Assembly: GCA_947259045.1 (NCBI GenBank)
Contig: CAMYKZ010000016.1
Coordinates: 1-53,227 of the forward strand
From: an uncultured Afifella sp.
GTDB taxonomy: Bacteria > Pseudomonadota > Alphaproteobacteria > Rhizobiales > Afifellaceae
Direction: 5' to 3'
DNA: 53,227 nucleotides
The position numbers and the translations under genes were made by a program. How positions within the stretch are numbered: position 1 is the stretch's first letter; each line of letters begins with the position of its first letter. Positions 42,349 through 52,299 of the stretch are shown in pieces. The notes below the pieces were generated by a model, which saw only the letters and a program-made list of their open reading frames with translations, did no database searches and was not told where the DNA came from.

Positions 42349-45345
42349 ATGAGCGAACAAGACACCGCCTCCCACAAAACGGGTGGCAAGGAAAAAAAGA
42401 CTGCAAACGGCAACGATAAAGCCGGCGGCCGGGATTATTCCAAGACGCTTTTTTTGCCGAAAACCGATTTTCCCATGCGAGCGGGCTTGCCGAAAAAAGA
42501 GCCAGAGCTTCTGAAACGCTGGGACGATATGGATCTCTACGCCCGCCAGCGCGAAGCGGGCAGGGGCCGGAAGAAATATGTCCTGCATGATGGTCCGCCC
42601 TATGCCAACGGCCATTTGCACATCGGCCATGCACTGAACAAGATCCTCAAGGACGTCATCACCCGGTCGATGCAGATGGCGGGTTACGATTCCAACTACG
42701 TTCCGGGCTGGGATTGCCACGGCCTGCCGATCGAATGGAAGATCGAGGAACAGTACCGCGCCAAGGGCCGCGACAAGGACGATGTACCGATCAACGAATT
42801 CCGCGCCGAGTGCCGCGAATTCGCAGAACAATGGGTGGCAACCCAGACCGAGGAGTTCAAGCGGCTCGGCGTCGTCGGCGATTTCAAGAAGCCCTATACG
42901 ACGATGGCGTTTGACGCCGAGGCGGCGATTGCCGGCGAATTGATGAAGTTCGCCATGTCCGGCCAGCTTTACCGCGGTTCCAAGCCTGTCATGTGGTCGG
43001 TGGTTGAAAAAACCGCTCTGGCCGAGGCTGAAGTGGAATATGAGGATTACGAGAGCGATACGATCTGGGCGAAGTTTGCGGTTGGCGGCGATGGCGAACT
43101 GGCCGGAACCGATATCGTCATCTGGACGACTACCCCCTGGACGATCCCCGGCAACCGGGCGGTCAGCTATTCCACCCGCATCGGTTACGGCCTTTATCAG
43201 GTCACCGAAGCGGCCGACGACAATTGGGCGAAGGCCGGCGACAGGCTCGTGCTCGCCGATGCGCTGGCGGATACCGTCATGCAGAGCGCCCGGGTTGAAA
43301 AATACGAAAAGATCCGTGCCGTCGGCGCCGATGAACTGGCCGGTCTTGTCTGCGCCCATCCGCTGCGTGACGCCGGTCTCGGCGGTTACGATTTCGATGT
43401 GCCGCTGCTGGAAGGCGATCATGTCACCGATGAGGCCGGTACCGGGTTTGTCCACACCGCGCCCGGCCATGGCCGTGAGGATTTCGAGGTCTGGATGGAC
43501 AATCGCAGCGATCTGGAAGCGCGCGGCATCAGTTCTGCCATTCCCTATACCGTGGATGAAAACGGCGCATTCACCCAGGATGCCCCGGGTTTTGAAGGCG
43601 CCCGGGTCATCAACGACAAGGGCAAGAAGGGTGACGCCAACAAGGCGGTCATCGATGCGCTGGCCGCCGGCGGCAAGCTGATTGCGCGCGGCCGCCTGAA
43701 ACATCAGTACCCGCATTCATGGCGCTCGAAAAAACCGGTGATCTTCCGCAATACGCCACAATGGTTTGTGCATATGGACCGCGACATCGAAGCTCATGGC
43801 GATACGCTGCGCGCCCGGGCGCTGAACGCCATCGACAAGACGCGGTTTGTGCCGGCCGGCGGCCAGAACCGGCTGCGCGGCATGATCGAGAACCGGCCCG
43901 ACTGGGTGCTGTCGCGCCAGCGCGCCTGGGGCGTGCCGATCACCGTTTTTGTCAACAGGGAAACCGGCAATCTGCTGCCATCGGCTAATATCCAGGGCTC
44001 GATCGCGCTGATCAAGCGCATCCGCAAGGCGTTCCGCGAAGAGGGCGCCGACGCCTGGTTTGCCGAAGGCGCGAGCACCCGTTTTCTGGATGGCGTGGTG
44101 GAAAATCCGGCTGATTGGGAGAAGGTCGAAGACATTCTCGATGTCTGGTTCGATTCCGGCTCCACCCATGCTTTTGTGCTGGAGACGCGCGACGATCTGA
44201 AATGGCCGGCCGATCTCTATCTGGAAGGCTCCGACCAGCATCGCGGCTGGTTCCATTCCTCGCTGCTGGAAAGCTGCGGCACCCGCGGCCGCGCGCCCTA
44301 TGACGCCGTGCTGACCCATGGTTTCGTGATGGCCGAGGACGGCCGCAAAATGTCGAAATCGCTGAAAAATATCGTTGCGCCGCAGGAGGTCATCGACCAG
44401 TCGGGCGCCGATATTCTCCGCCTCTGGGTGATGTCGGCGGACTATTCGGAGGATCTGCGCATTGGTCCGGAAATCCTCAAGACCAATATCGACGCCTACC
44501 GCAAGCTGCGCAACACGTTGCGCTGGATGCTCGGTTCGCTGGCCCATTTCGAGTCCGGCGACGCCATTGCGGAAGCGGAGATGCCGGAGCTTGAACGGTT
44601 GATGCTGTCGGAACTGGCCCGCCTCGACGCGATTGTGCGTGACGCTTATCTGACGTTTGATTTCAAGCGCATCTTCGCCGCTTTGTTCAATTTCATGACG
44701 GTGGATCTGTCGGCGTTCTATTTCGACGTTCGCAAGGATGCGCTCTATTGCGATCCGATTTCCTCAACGACCCGGCGATCCGCGCTTGCCGTCATCGACC
44801 GGCTGTTCGACTGCCTGGTCAAATGGCTGGCGCCGTTTCTGCCCTTCACCATGGATGAAGCCTGGATTGGCCGCCACGGCGAGACGGCCTGCGTGCATCT
44901 GGAAGAATTTCCCGATGTGCCGGCGGACTGGCGCGACCTTGAGCTTGAGGCGAAGTGGGACCGGATCCGCGCCCTGCGCCGCGTCGTCACCGGCGCGCTG
45001 GAAATCGAACGGCAGGAAAAACGCATCGGATCCTCGCTTGAAGCCGCGCCCACCGTCTATGTCAGCGACGAGGCGATCCTGGCGGCCATGGACGGCATCG
45101 ACCTTGCTGAAATCGCCATCACCAGCCAGGCGGTCCTTGAAAGCGGCAAGGGGCCGGCCAAGGCGTTCCGGATGCCGGAAGTGGCCGGCGTTGCCGTCGT
45201 GTCTGGCATGGCGGAAGGTTCCAAATGCGCCCGCTCGTGGAAATTCGGGACAGACGTCGGCTCCGATCCGGATTATCCGGATATCACACCGCGCGATGCC
45301 GAGGCCATGCGCGAGCTAGAGGCCGCCGGCCTGCTGGCGGAGTAG
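42349..45345 (+). CDS. ileS: Isoleucyl-tRNA synthetase
   Basis: This 998-residue class Ia synthetase charges tRNA-Ile. The HIGH motif appears in [19 protein letters not shown] and the KMSKS motif in [10 protein letters not shown]. The editing domain ([31 protein letters not shown]) and the C-terminal anticodon-binding domain are present. The C-terminal zinc-finger with four Cys is reduced: only KCARSW is seen, as in other alphaproteobacteria I recall. The 228 bp upstream hold no recognisable leader structure. ATG 42349 is the likely start, with an alternative TTG at 42313. lspA follows after 5 bp. Confidence 0.97.
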   Translation: MSEQDTASHKTGGKEKKTANGNDKAGGRDYSKTLFLPKTDFPMRAGLPKKEPELLKRWDDMDLYARQREAGRGRKKYVLHDGPPYANGHLHIGHALNKILKDVITRSMQMAGYDSNYVPGWDCHGLPIEWKIEEQYRAKGRDKDDVPINEFRAECREFAEQWVATQTEEFKRLGVVGDFKKPYTTMAFDAEAAIAGELMKFAMSGQLYRGSKPVMWSVVEKTALAEAEVEYEDYESDTIWAKFAVGGDGELAGTDIVIWTTTPWTIPGNRAVSYSTRIGYGLYQVTEAADDNWAKAGDRLVLADALADTVMQSARVEKYEKIRAVGADELAGLVCAHPLRDAGLGGYDFDVPLLEGDHVTDEAGTGFVHTAPGHGREDFEVWMDNRSDLEARGISSAIPYTVDENGAFTQDAPGFEGARVINDKGKKGDANKAVIDALAAGGKLIARGRLKHQYPHSWRSKKPVIFRNTPQWFVHMDRDIEAHGDTLRARALNAIDKTRFVPAGGQNRLRGMIENRPDWVLSRQRAWGVPITVFVNRETGNLLPSANIQGSIALIKRIRKAFREEGADAWFAEGASTRFLDGVVENPADWEKVEDILDVWFDSGSTHAFVLETRDDLKWPADLYLEGSDQHRGWFHSSLLESCGTRGRAPYDAVLTHGFVMAEDGRKMSKSLKNIVAPQEVIDQSGADILRLWVMSADYSEDLRIGPEILKTNIDAYRKLRNTLRWMLGSLAHFESGDAIAEAEMPELERLMLSELARLDAIVRDAYLTFDFKRIFAALFNFMTVDLSAFYFDVRKDALYCDPISSTTRRSALAVIDRLFDCLVKWLAPFLPFTMDEAWIGRHGETACVHLEEFPDVPADWRDLELEAKWDRIRALRRVVTGALEIERQEKRIGSSLEAAPTVYVSDEAILAAMDGIDLAEIAITSQAVLESGKGPAKAFRMPEVAGVAVVSGMAEGSKCARSWKFGTDVGSDPDYPDITPRDAEAMRELEAAGLLAE

Positions 45346-45350
45346 AGCCG

Positions 45351-45839
45351 TTGAAATTTGCGCGTCAAGTCGGCGTGGCGGCGGCCCTGCTCGGCCTGGT
45401 CATCGACCAGGCGCACAAATGGTACATGCTGGGGCCATATGCGATCCAGCAGGGCGAGCGTATTCCGGTGACATGGTTTTTCGACTGGACCCTGGCCTGG
45501 AACAGGGGCGTCTCTTATGGCCTGTTTACCCAGGATTCCGATCTCGGCCGCTGGCTGCTGATCGGCGTCGGTCTTGCCGCGTCGGTGTTTTTTTCCGTTT
45601 GGCTGTGGACCAGCGCCCGCTGGCTGAGTGCGCTGGCGCTTGGGCTGATTGTCGGCGGCGGCCTCTCCAATGTCATCGACCGGATCGTGCACGGCGCGGT
45701 GGTCGACAATTTCCTGCTGCATTACCAGGGATTTGAATGGTACATTTTCAACCTTGCCGACGTCTGGATCGGCGCAGGGGTGGTTGGAATCCTGCTGGCC
45801 TGGTGGACCGAGCGCCCTGAAAAAGCCGCAGAGCAGTGA
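45351..45839 (+). CDS. lspA: Lipoprotein signal peptidase (signal peptidase II)
   Basis: LspA cleaves the signal peptide of prolipoproteins in the inner membrane after lipid attachment. The 162-residue protein has four membrane segments and both catalytic Asp motifs: SNVIDRIVHGAVVDN and FNLADVWI. The early conserved NRGVSYGLF is also present. TTG 45351 is preferred because GGAG lies eight bases upstream (in the end of ileS). The ileS-lspA pair and the lipoprotein gene that follows fit a common transcript. Confidence 0.95.
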   Translation: MKFARQVGVAAALLGLVIDQAHKWYMLGPYAIQQGERIPVTWFFDWTLAWNRGVSYGLFTQDSDLGRWLLIGVGLAASVFFSVWLWTSARWLSALALGLIVGGGLSNVIDRIVHGAVVDNFLLHYQGFEWYIFNLADVWIGAGVVGILLAWWTERPEKAAEQ

Positions 45840-46006
45840 AAAACAGAGAATCGCGGTCTTTAATCATGCGCTATGGCAGGTTCGCAATTGTTAATTTTCT
45901 GTGCTATAGCCGAAAAATTCCGGTGATTCCGGGGCTGCATCGCGTTTGGGCGGCGGGTTGCGGATTGGGACAAGTTTTGAAAACGAAATTGCTGGGTTGA
46001 TTTGTC

Positions 46007-46660
46007 ATGCGTCAGATATCGGCGGCTAGAAGTGTCATCACCGGAACGGTTTTGCTGGCTTTCAGCATGGTCGTGTCCGGTTGTATCTCCACAGCCACTT
46101 ACGGCACCGGCGAAGCCCCGGAAATGTCCATCATCAAGGGTGTGACCGGCGGACTGACGGGCGTTGGCAAGGCAAAAGAGAAGGTTGAGTACAAGCCGCG
46201 GGCGCCTCTGGTCATGCCGCCTGAAAACAGCCTTCCGGCACCCGTTGCGACCGCAGCAGCCGATCCGAACTGGCCGGTGGAGGCCGATTCGGCCGGAGCA
46301 GAAGCAGAGGTCGATGCCCTGGGTGATACCAGCCGGTCCGACCCGAACTATGTCCGCAAGCTGAAGCCGCTGGTTGGCGCATTGCCGGCGAACAAGCGTC
46401 CGGCCAGCTATGATCCGGAACGCGAATCGGACCGGGCCCATCTGGAAGGCCTGCGCAACCCGGATGCCCGCAAGAAGTTCAAGGCGGCGCTTGCCGATGC
46501 CGAGGGCACCAATACCACCGAACGGCGTTACCTGACCGACCCGCCGACCGCCTACCGGGAGCCTGCGGAAACCGCGCCGCAGGAATTTGACGATATCGAC
46601 GAGAATGGATCGGGATCGTTCTTCGCCAAAATGTTCAAGTGGCGCAACAAGAACAAATAA
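46007..46660 (+). CDS. DUF3035 lipoprotein
   Basis: This 217-residue protein has a lipoprotein signal peptide with lipobox VVSGC (Cys near residue 26). The mature part begins ISTATYGTGEAPEMSIIKGVTGG, and then carries YKPRAPLVMPPENSLPAP, the DUF3035 signature. The rest is Pro/Ala/Asp-rich and low in predicted structure, ending in a basic tail. The role is unknown; it is typically found next to lspA in rhizobia. It follows lspA by 167 bp. Confidence 0.9.
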   Translation: MRQISAARSVITGTVLLAFSMVVSGCISTATYGTGEAPEMSIIKGVTGGLTGVGKAKEKVEYKPRAPLVMPPENSLPAPVATAAADPNWPVEADSAGAEAEVDALGDTSRSDPNYVRKLKPLVGALPANKRPASYDPERESDRAHLEGLRNPDARKKFKAALADAEGTNTTERRYLTDPPTAYREPAETAPQEFDDIDENGSGSFFAKMFKWRNKNK

Positions 46661-46776
46661 AAACAGAAAACCGACGATCCGGCCGGGATTGATGCAAGCG
46701 GTCTCTTCCGCTTGCGGCGATTGTGCGCAACATTGCCGGCATTGCTGATTCTGCAAGCTGAACCGATGAGGGTTCC

Positions 46777-48630
46777 GTGGCCGTTCGCGTTCTGCCAGAT
46801 CATATCGTCAACCGCATTGCTGCCGGCGAAGTCGTCGAGCGCCCGGCCAGTGTCGTCAAGGAACTGGTGGAAAACGCGCTCGACGCCGGCGCCGCCCAGA
46901 TCGAGATTGTCACTGCCGGTGGCGGCAAGAGCCTGATCCGCGTGTCCGACGATGGCAGCGGCATTGAAAAGGCCGATCTGCCGCTCGCGGTTGCCCGTCA
47001 TTGCACCTCCAAACTGGATGATGACGATCTCAGCCGGATCGCGACACTCGGTTTCCGCGGCGAGGCGCTGGCCTCGCTGGGCGCGGTTGCCCGGCTCGAT
47101 ATCGTCTCCCGCCATGCCAGTGAAAGCCATGCCTGGTCGCTCAGCGTCAATGTTGGCCGGATCGGCGAGCCAGAGCCGGCAAGCTGGCCGGCGGGCACCC
47201 GGATCGAGGTTCGAGATCTGTTTTTCGCAACCCCCGCACGGCTGAAATTCCTGCGCTCCGACCGCGCCGAGGCAGGCGCCGTGAGCGATACCGTCAAACG
47301 GCTGGCGCTGGCCCACCCGCACGTGCGGTTTTCCGTATCCGGCGCCGACCGCACACCGTTCGATCTGCCGCCGGCGCGCGGCGAAGACGCGCTTCTGACC
47401 CGTGTGACACAGGTTCTCGGCAAGGATTTCCATGACAATGCCATGGTGCTTGACGGTGAACGGGAGGGCGCAAGGCTGACCGGATTTGCCAGCCTGCCGA
47501 CCTTTAACCGCGCCAATTCGCTGAGCCAGTTCATGATCGTCAACGGCCGGCCGTTGAAAGACAGGCAGTTGACCGGCGCCCTGCGCGCTGCCTATTCGGA
47601 TGTCCTGGCCGGCGGCCGCTATCCGCTGGCAGCCCTGTTCATCGAACTTGATCCCCTGCAGGTCGACGTCAATGTCCATCCCGCCAAGGCGGAGGTGCGG
47701 TTCCGCGACCCGGGCAATATCCGCGCATTGATCATCGGCACCATTCGCAAAGCGCTTGGCGAACATGGCGCACGTGCAGCCTCGACGGGCGGCACCGATA
47801 CGATTTCGGCTTTCCGGCCTGGCGGCGCGCCATATCAAGGTGCAAACAGGCCATCCGGTTTCGGATCCGCCGGTGGAATGTCGTCAGATCTCGGTGGCCG
47901 GGCCGCAGCCCATGGTGCAGGCGGCGATGAACCGGGCGGCGGGTTTTCTGAGACGCTGCAGGCGGATTATGGGCCGCAATCGGGACTTGCCGGGCTTAAT
48001 CAGCCGACGGGACAGGCCGAGACGGGTGACGCAGACGCTTCCGCTTCAAACCATCCGCTTGGTGCGGCGAGGGCGCAATTGCATGAAAATTACATTGTCG
48101 CCCAGACCGAGACGGGGCTGGTGATCGTCGATCAGCACGCCGCCCATGAACGCATCGTCTATGAACGGCTGAAGGCGGCGCTGGCCGGCGAGGCTGTGCC
48201 GCGGCAGGGTCTGCTGATCCCCGACATTGTCGATTTGCCCTCTGACGATGTCGCCCGAATTCTTGATCGCAGCGATGAACTGGCGGAAATCGGTCTGGCC
48301 GTCGAAGCTTTTGGTCCCGGAGCGATCGCCGTCACTGAAACGCCGGCGCTGCTCGGTGAGATCGACGCGGCGGCGCTGTTGCGTGATATAGCTGACGACC
48401 TGGCCGAATGGGACGACAGCACACGGTTGCGCGAACGGCTTGATCATGTTGCGGCAACGATGGCCTGTTATGGTTCGGTGCGCTCGGGCCGCAGGCTCAA
48501 GCCCGATGAGATGAACGCGCTGTTGCGCACAATGGAAGCAACGCCGCAATCGGGCCAGTGCAATCATGGCCGGCCGACCTATGTGGAATTGAAACTGGCC
48601 GATATCGAGCGGCTGTTCGGCCGGCGGTAG
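46777..48630 (+). CDS. mutL: DNA mismatch repair protein MutL
   Basis: This 617-residue protein has the GHKL ATPase N-terminus: RIAAGEVVERPASVVKELVENALDAGA, then DDGSGI and TLGFRGEALASLGAV. A disordered linker covers residues about 340-430. The C-terminal domain has the endonuclease motif DQHAAHERIVYERL and CNHGRPT at the end, so it should nick DNA itself, as expected in bacteria without MutH. GTG 46777 is the start, with GAGGG upstream. Confidence 0.97.
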   Translation: MAVRVLPDHIVNRIAAGEVVERPASVVKELVENALDAGAAQIEIVTAGGGKSLIRVSDDGSGIEKADLPLAVARHCTSKLDDDDLSRIATLGFRGEALASLGAVARLDIVSRHASESHAWSLSVNVGRIGEPEPASWPAGTRIEVRDLFFATPARLKFLRSDRAEAGAVSDTVKRLALAHPHVRFSVSGADRTPFDLPPARGEDALLTRVTQVLGKDFHDNAMVLDGEREGARLTGFASLPTFNRANSLSQFMIVNGRPLKDRQLTGALRAAYSDVLAGGRYPLAALFIELDPLQVDVNVHPAKAEVRFRDPGNIRALIIGTIRKALGEHGARAASTGGTDTISAFRPGGAPYQGANRPSGFGSAGGMSSDLGGRAAAHGAGGDEPGGGFSETLQADYGPQSGLAGLNQPTGQAETGDADASASNHPLGAARAQLHENYIVAQTETGLVIVDQHAAHERIVYERLKAALAGEAVPRQGLLIPDIVDLPSDDVARILDRSDELAEIGLAVEAFGPGAIAVTETPALLGEIDAAALLRDIADDLAEWDDSTRLRERLDHVAATMACYGSVRSGRRLKPDEMNALLRTMEATPQSGQCNHGRPTYVELKLADIERLFGRR

Positions 48631-48641
48631 CCGGTGGAATC

Positions 48642-48674
48642 AAAAAAAACGGCCCCCGGTGAACCGGGGGCCGT
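48642..48674 (-). terminator. Rho-independent terminator between mutL and the outer membrane protein gene
   Basis: ACGGCCCCCGGT (48649-48660) and ACCGGGGGCCGT (48663-48674) form a perfect long stem. The A-run 48642-48649 is a T-run on the minus strand, so it ends the outer membrane protein transcript. The hairpin may also slow transcription from mutL, but no T-run lies on that side. Confidence 0.9.
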
Positions 48675-48703
48675 CCGAAATTCGTGCCTATGTGGTTAAA
48701 CGA

Positions 48704-49621
48704 TCAATCCAGGCCTTCGCCCCAGGGCGCAGCCCGCGCCGGCAGTCTTGGCAGGTCCAGCGTCGCACCAAGCCGGTCATTGTCTTTCAGCGTGTTCGGG
48801 CCGAACAGAATGTTGACGCCGGCCAGAAACATGTGCTCGTCCCCGCTGTCACCTTCGCTGGTCGCATCATAATCGGCGCCGCGATAGGCGGCGGTCGCGT
48901 AAACCGGGAAATCATCGAGCACCCGTATCTTGCCCTGAATACCCCAGTTCCAGATATGCCCATTGTCGACGCCGTCGACAAACATGTGTGTCGAACCATA
49001 AGACACTTCGGCTTCGATCAGTGAATCCATGGTCGGGAACCAGCGCCCGACGCCGCGGACGAACCAGCCTTCGTTGAAACCTTCCGGTTCGTTGTCGGCC
49101 TCAAAATCGCCATAGCCGGCCTGGGCATAGAGCGTGAAGTCTCCAAAATAGACCTGACCTTCCGCACCGACCATGTAGCCGATTTCGTAATCATTGGAAT
49201 TGTCGAAACTGGTTTGAAGTCCGTAACCGGCTGCACCAAAGACACCAAGCAAACCGAGCGAGGGATCGCGCCAACTGGCGTGGCCGCCTGCAAGCCAGAG
49301 GCCAAGCGGTTCATAACTCTCATTGTCATCGGAAAAATAAACTTCGAGATCACCGTCAAGCTGAACGGAAAACCGGTCCATGAACGGGATACTGACCCGA
49401 CCGGCGCCGGAGACCATGCCGCTGCTCATATTGACGTAATCTGTCGATTCGGCAATTCGGTAGCCGCCCGTCAGTTCGCCAAGCGCGGCAAACATCAGGC
49501 CATATTGCTCAGGCGTCGTCACGTCCGCAGCAACAGCATCGGGCAGGTCGGCTGCAATCGAAGGTGTTGACAACAATGCTGTTGCCGCAAAGCCGACAAG
49601 CGTTTTGCGAAAAATGTTCAT
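48704..49621 (-). CDS. Outer membrane beta-barrel protein, function unknown
   Basis: This 305-residue protein has a signal peptide ending near PSIAA (residue 24). A series of alternating amphipathic strands rich in Gly, Tyr and Trp follows (GRVSIPFMDRFSVQLDGDLEVYF, LGVFGAAGYGLQTSF, YMVGAEGQVYFGDFTLYAQAGYG, VSYGSTHMFVDGV). This is the pattern of an outer membrane barrel of about 10-12 strands. It ends GEGLD without the usual C-terminal Phe. I cannot name the family. It is monocistronic with its own terminator. Confidence 0.75.
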   Translation of the reverse strand: MNIFRKTLVGFAATALLSTPSIAADLPDAVAADVTTPEQYGLMFAALGELTGGYRIAESTDYVNMSSGMVSGAGRVSIPFMDRFSVQLDGDLEVYFSDDNESYEPLGLWLAGGHASWRDPSLGLLGVFGAAGYGLQTSFDNSNDYEIGYMVGAEGQVYFGDFTLYAQAGYGDFEADNEPEGFNEGWFVRGVGRWFPTMDSLIEAEVSYGSTHMFVDGVDNGHIWNWGIQGKIRVLDDFPVYATAAYRGADYDATSEGDSGDEHMFLAGVNILFGPNTLKDNDRLGATLDLPRLPARAAPWGEGLD

Positions 49622-49959
49622 CTAAATGTCCTCAGGCGCCAGATATTCAATTGCTATCCAAAACCCTGCTATCCGATTTGGTTAAAGAAATGAGAATACA
49701 AATTTATGAATTTCCGCGCCCTGTTGCGGTTTTGACACAGAATTGCGGATGCAACGGTCAGGACCTATAAACGCCTTTGGCCGCCGGTTCCCTGGAAGGA
49801 TCGATGGTCCTTGCCGGGCACTGATGGAAAACCAGATACGCCGGTTTCCCAACCCTCCAATACTACGTAAACACGCGCCCGACGTCCTTGCTATTCCGTT
49901 ACGTAAACCGCAAACTGTGCTGTCCTGACCAGGAACCGGGACAGAGCGGGAGAGTGGAA
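49622..49959. other. 338-bp intergenic region, divergent promoters
   Basis: The region separates the outer membrane protein and the exported acetamidase. No supported gene was found. It contains the ribosome-binding site TGAGGA (near 49630) of the minus-strand gene, a possible -35 TTGACA at 49732-49737, and a repeated 9-mer described separately. Confidence 0.6.
49864..49908. repeat. Repeated 9-mer TACGTAAAC upstream of the acetamidase gene
   Basis: TACGTAAAC occurs at 49864-49872 and again at 49900-49908, 36 bp apart. The second copy is part of the palindrome TTACGTAA. The pair lies 50-95 bp before the start of the exported acetamidase and may bind a regulator. Confidence 0.4.
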
Positions 49960-51207
49960 ATGTACAGATCAGTATTGACCGGATTATCGGGTTTGATTGC
50001 CGCCATCGGCATCGCCCATGCAGATACCAGCGATGTCAAATGGCAGAACCGGGTCGTCATCGAAAAACAGGGCGCCCATTGCGTCGACGATCCGAACTGT
50101 TTCAATCGTTATCATCCGGCGATCCCGCCGGTCTCGCGGGCAAAACCCGGTGACATGATCGTCTACCACACAAGGGACGCGCTGGATGCCGATCTGACGC
50201 TCGACTCAAATGCTGACGATCTCGCCGCCGTCGATCTCAATCTGGTTCATCCGATGACCGGGCCGGTTTTCATCGAAGGCGCGGAGCGCGGCGACGTGCT
50301 TGCCATTACACTGGTCGATATCGAGCCGGATGAATATGGCTACACCGTCATCGTGCCGGGTTTCGGATTTCTGCGCGATATCTACACCGAACCTTTCCTC
50401 GTCAACTGGAAGACGTCGCGGACTCATGCGGTTTCCGACCAGATGCCGGGCATCAAGGTTCCTTTCGAGGCCTTCATGGGTTCCGTCGGGGTGCTGCCGG
50501 GTGAGCCGGAAGTGGATGCCTGGCTGGAACGCGAAACCGCCCTGGGTGCGGCCGGCGGCGTGGCCTTGCCGCCGCAGCCGACCGGCGCATTGCCGTCCGC
50601 CGTTTGTGGTCCGGACGGCAGCAACAAGGACAAATGCTTGAGGACAATCCCGCCGCGCGAGAACGGCGGCAATATGGACGTGCAGCAGATGCAGATCGGA
50701 ACCACTTTACTGCTGCCCTGTTTCATTGACGGCTGCGGCCTGTTTGTCGGCGACGTTCATTATGCCCAGGGCGACGGCGAGGTTTCCGGCACGGCAATCG
50801 AAATGGGCGCCGTGGTGACGGTTCAGACGGAAATACGCAAGGGGCAGGGGTCCGCGATCACCGGCCCGGAAGTGGAAGGCGGCGCGCAGATCAAGAAGAT
50901 CGAGCCGTCGAAATTCTACCAGACGATCGGCCTGCCGCTGAAGAAGGCCGGCGAGGTGCCGACACAGCACACCTATCTAGAGAGCGAGAAAATCGAAAAC
51001 CTCGCCAACCTGTCGGAGGACCTGACGCTTGCCGCGCGCGATGCCCTGATCAAGATGATTGCCTATATCCAGCGCGAACACGGTCTGAGCGCCGAACAGG
51101 CCTATATTCTGGCCTCTGTTGCTGTCGATCTGCGTGTCGGGCAGGTGGTCGACGTACCCAATTATGTCGTCACGGCGATCCTCAATGAGGATGTGTTTGA
51201 CGAGTGA
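49960..51207 (+). CDS. Exported acetamidase/formamidase family protein
   Basis: This 415-residue protein has a signal peptide (residues 1-22, ending GIAHA) before an acetamidase/formamidase domain. Supporting motifs are MTGPVFIEGAERGDVLAITLVDIEPDEYGY, FLVNWK, GGNMDVQQMQIGTTLLLPCFIDGCGLFVGDVHYAQGDGEVSGTAIEM, and the C-terminal VDLRVGQVVDVPNYVV. Known members hydrolyse formamide or acetamide and are usually cytoplasmic, so this one would act in the periplasm. Extra Cys pairs in the mature part (HCVDDPNC, VCGPDGSNKDKC, PCFIDGC) fit disulfides outside the cytoplasm. It overlaps the next gene. Confidence 0.9.
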   Translation: MYRSVLTGLSGLIAAIGIAHADTSDVKWQNRVVIEKQGAHCVDDPNCFNRYHPAIPPVSRAKPGDMIVYHTRDALDADLTLDSNADDLAAVDLNLVHPMTGPVFIEGAERGDVLAITLVDIEPDEYGYTVIVPGFGFLRDIYTEPFLVNWKTSRTHAVSDQMPGIKVPFEAFMGSVGVLPGEPEVDAWLERETALGAAGGVALPPQPTGALPSAVCGPDGSNKDKCLRTIPPRENGGNMDVQQMQIGTTLLLPCFIDGCGLFVGDVHYAQGDGEVSGTAIEMGAVVTVQTEIRKGQGSAITGPEVEGGAQIKKIEPSKFYQTIGLPLKKAGEVPTQHTYLESEKIENLANLSEDLTLAARDALIKMIAYIQREHGLSAEQAYILASVAVDLRVGQVVDVPNYVVTAILNEDVFDE

Positions 51208-51743
51208 ACCGGCGCACATTCGCACAAATGGCTCTCCTGGCCGCCGGCGCTCTGGCGCTCGGCGGCCACACGCCCTACGGCCAGTGGGTCGTCTACCGCA
51301 AGAAACATCTGCTGATCGGATGCCACAAAGCCGATCCGGAAACCTACGATCTGGCCAAGGCGGCCGTCGCGGTCCTGGCGGAACATCTGCCGGCGGCCAG
51401 CGCCCGGGTCGCGCGGGCTCCCGATGCCCGTCGGCTTGCCAGCCTGATTGGTACCGATCAGATGGAGACCGCCATCCTGTCGCCCGCCGATGCGGCGGCC
51501 ATGGCAACCGGCGCCGGCGGATTTGAGCCGTATGGCGAAATTCCGCTCGGCGTCATCGCCCCGGTAGGCAGCCGCCTGCTCGTTGCCCATGGCGATTTCC
51601 CGGCCAAACATGCCTGGCTGCTCGCCCGTTCATTATTCGGGCAGGTCCCGGCCGGCGGGCAGCAGTCGGTGGCGTTGACCGTCGGCTGGCATGCGGGTGC
51701 GCAGGCATTTCTGAACGGCGAGGGGGAGCCGACGCTCAAATAG
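51204..51743 (+). CDS. Small exported protein resembling a solute-binding domain
   Basis: This 179-residue protein begins MNRRTFAQMALLAAGALALGG, a possible Tat-type signal (RR then a hydrophobic stretch), and has no clear cleavage site. The rest, LLIGCHKADPETYDLAKAAVAVLAEHLPAASARV ... METAILSPADAAAMATG ... WHAGAQAFLNGEGE, resembles a shortened TAXI- or PhnD-like periplasmic binding protein, less than half the usual size. The GTG start overlaps the acetamidase stop (GTGA). This is inference: it may deliver ligand to, or sense ligand for, the acetamidase. Its 3' end overlaps rsmD by 8 bp, convergently. Confidence 0.65.
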   Translation: MNRRTFAQMALLAAGALALGGHTPYGQWVVYRKKHLLIGCHKADPETYDLAKAAVAVLAEHLPAASARVARAPDARRLASLIGTDQMETAILSPADAAAMATGAGGFEPYGEIPLGVIAPVGSRLLVAHGDFPAKHAWLLARSLFGQVPAGGQQSVALTVGWHAGAQAFLNGEGEPTLK

Positions 51744-52299
51744 AGCCGAGATTGCGCAGAAACAACATCTGTGTCTCGCCGGCCGCGCGCCTGTCGAGCA
51801 ACTCAAACCCTTCCGGCATGGCGATCTCCTCGTCTGCCGCCTCCTCCAGAATGCACAGCGCCTGCGGCTTCAGCCAGCCGCCGCCGCGCGCGGCGGCAAG
51901 CGCCCGTTCGCCAAGGCCCTTGCGGTAGGGCGGGTCGCAGAACACCAGATCGAAAGCTTCGATCGTGCCGGCCGTGCCCGGTTTTGTCGCGTCGCGTCGA
52001 AAAATCCGCGCAATCCCGGTCAGGCCGAGGGTTTCGATATTCTGCCGGATGATGGCCCGGCCTTCGACGCCGGTCTCCAGGAACAAAGCGGAAGCCGCGC
52101 CGCGTGACAGCGCCTCCAGCCCGAGAGCGCCGGTGCCGGAAAACAGATCCAGCACCCGCGTCGAATCTTTCGGCAGGCCGAAACTATGGGTCAGGATGTT
52201 GAACAGGCTTTCGCGCATCCGGTCGCTGGTCGGCCGGATGGCGTTGGTGCGCGGGCCGGCCAGCGGCCGGCCTTTAAACTGTCCGCCGACGATGCGCAC
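51736..52299 (-). CDS. rsmD: 16S rRNA (guanine966-N2)-methyltransferase RsmD
   Basis: RsmD methylates G966 of 16S rRNA during 30S assembly. The 187-residue protein has [15 protein letters not shown] at the start, [15 protein letters not shown], the SAM-binding [20 protein letters not shown] and the catalytic motif DPPY. GTG 52299 gives the family N-terminus; the frame is open further upstream but inside the pseudouridine synthase gene. It overlaps that gene's 3' end by 26 bp, so the two are cotranscribed. Confidence 0.95.
   Translation of the reverse strand: MRIVGGQFKGRPLAGPRTNAIRPTSDRMRESLFNILTHSFGLPKDSTRVLDLFSGTGALGLEALSRGAASALFLETGVEGRAIIRQNIETLGLTGIARIFRRDATKPGTAGTIEAFDLVFCDPPYRKGLGERALAAARGGGWLKPQALCILEEAADEEIAMPEGFELLDRRAAGETQMLFLRNLGSI

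Noticed and set aside
42319-43716. Long open frame of 465 codons on the minus strand opposite ileS
   Set aside because: It is antisense to the strongly supported ileS gene, has no recognisable domain and is explained by GC-rich codon bias keeping the complementary frame open.
46552-47838. Open frame of 428 codons opposite mutL and the DUF3035 gene
   Set aside because: It is antisense to two well-supported genes, and the translation looks like low-complexity shadow sequence with no family likeness.
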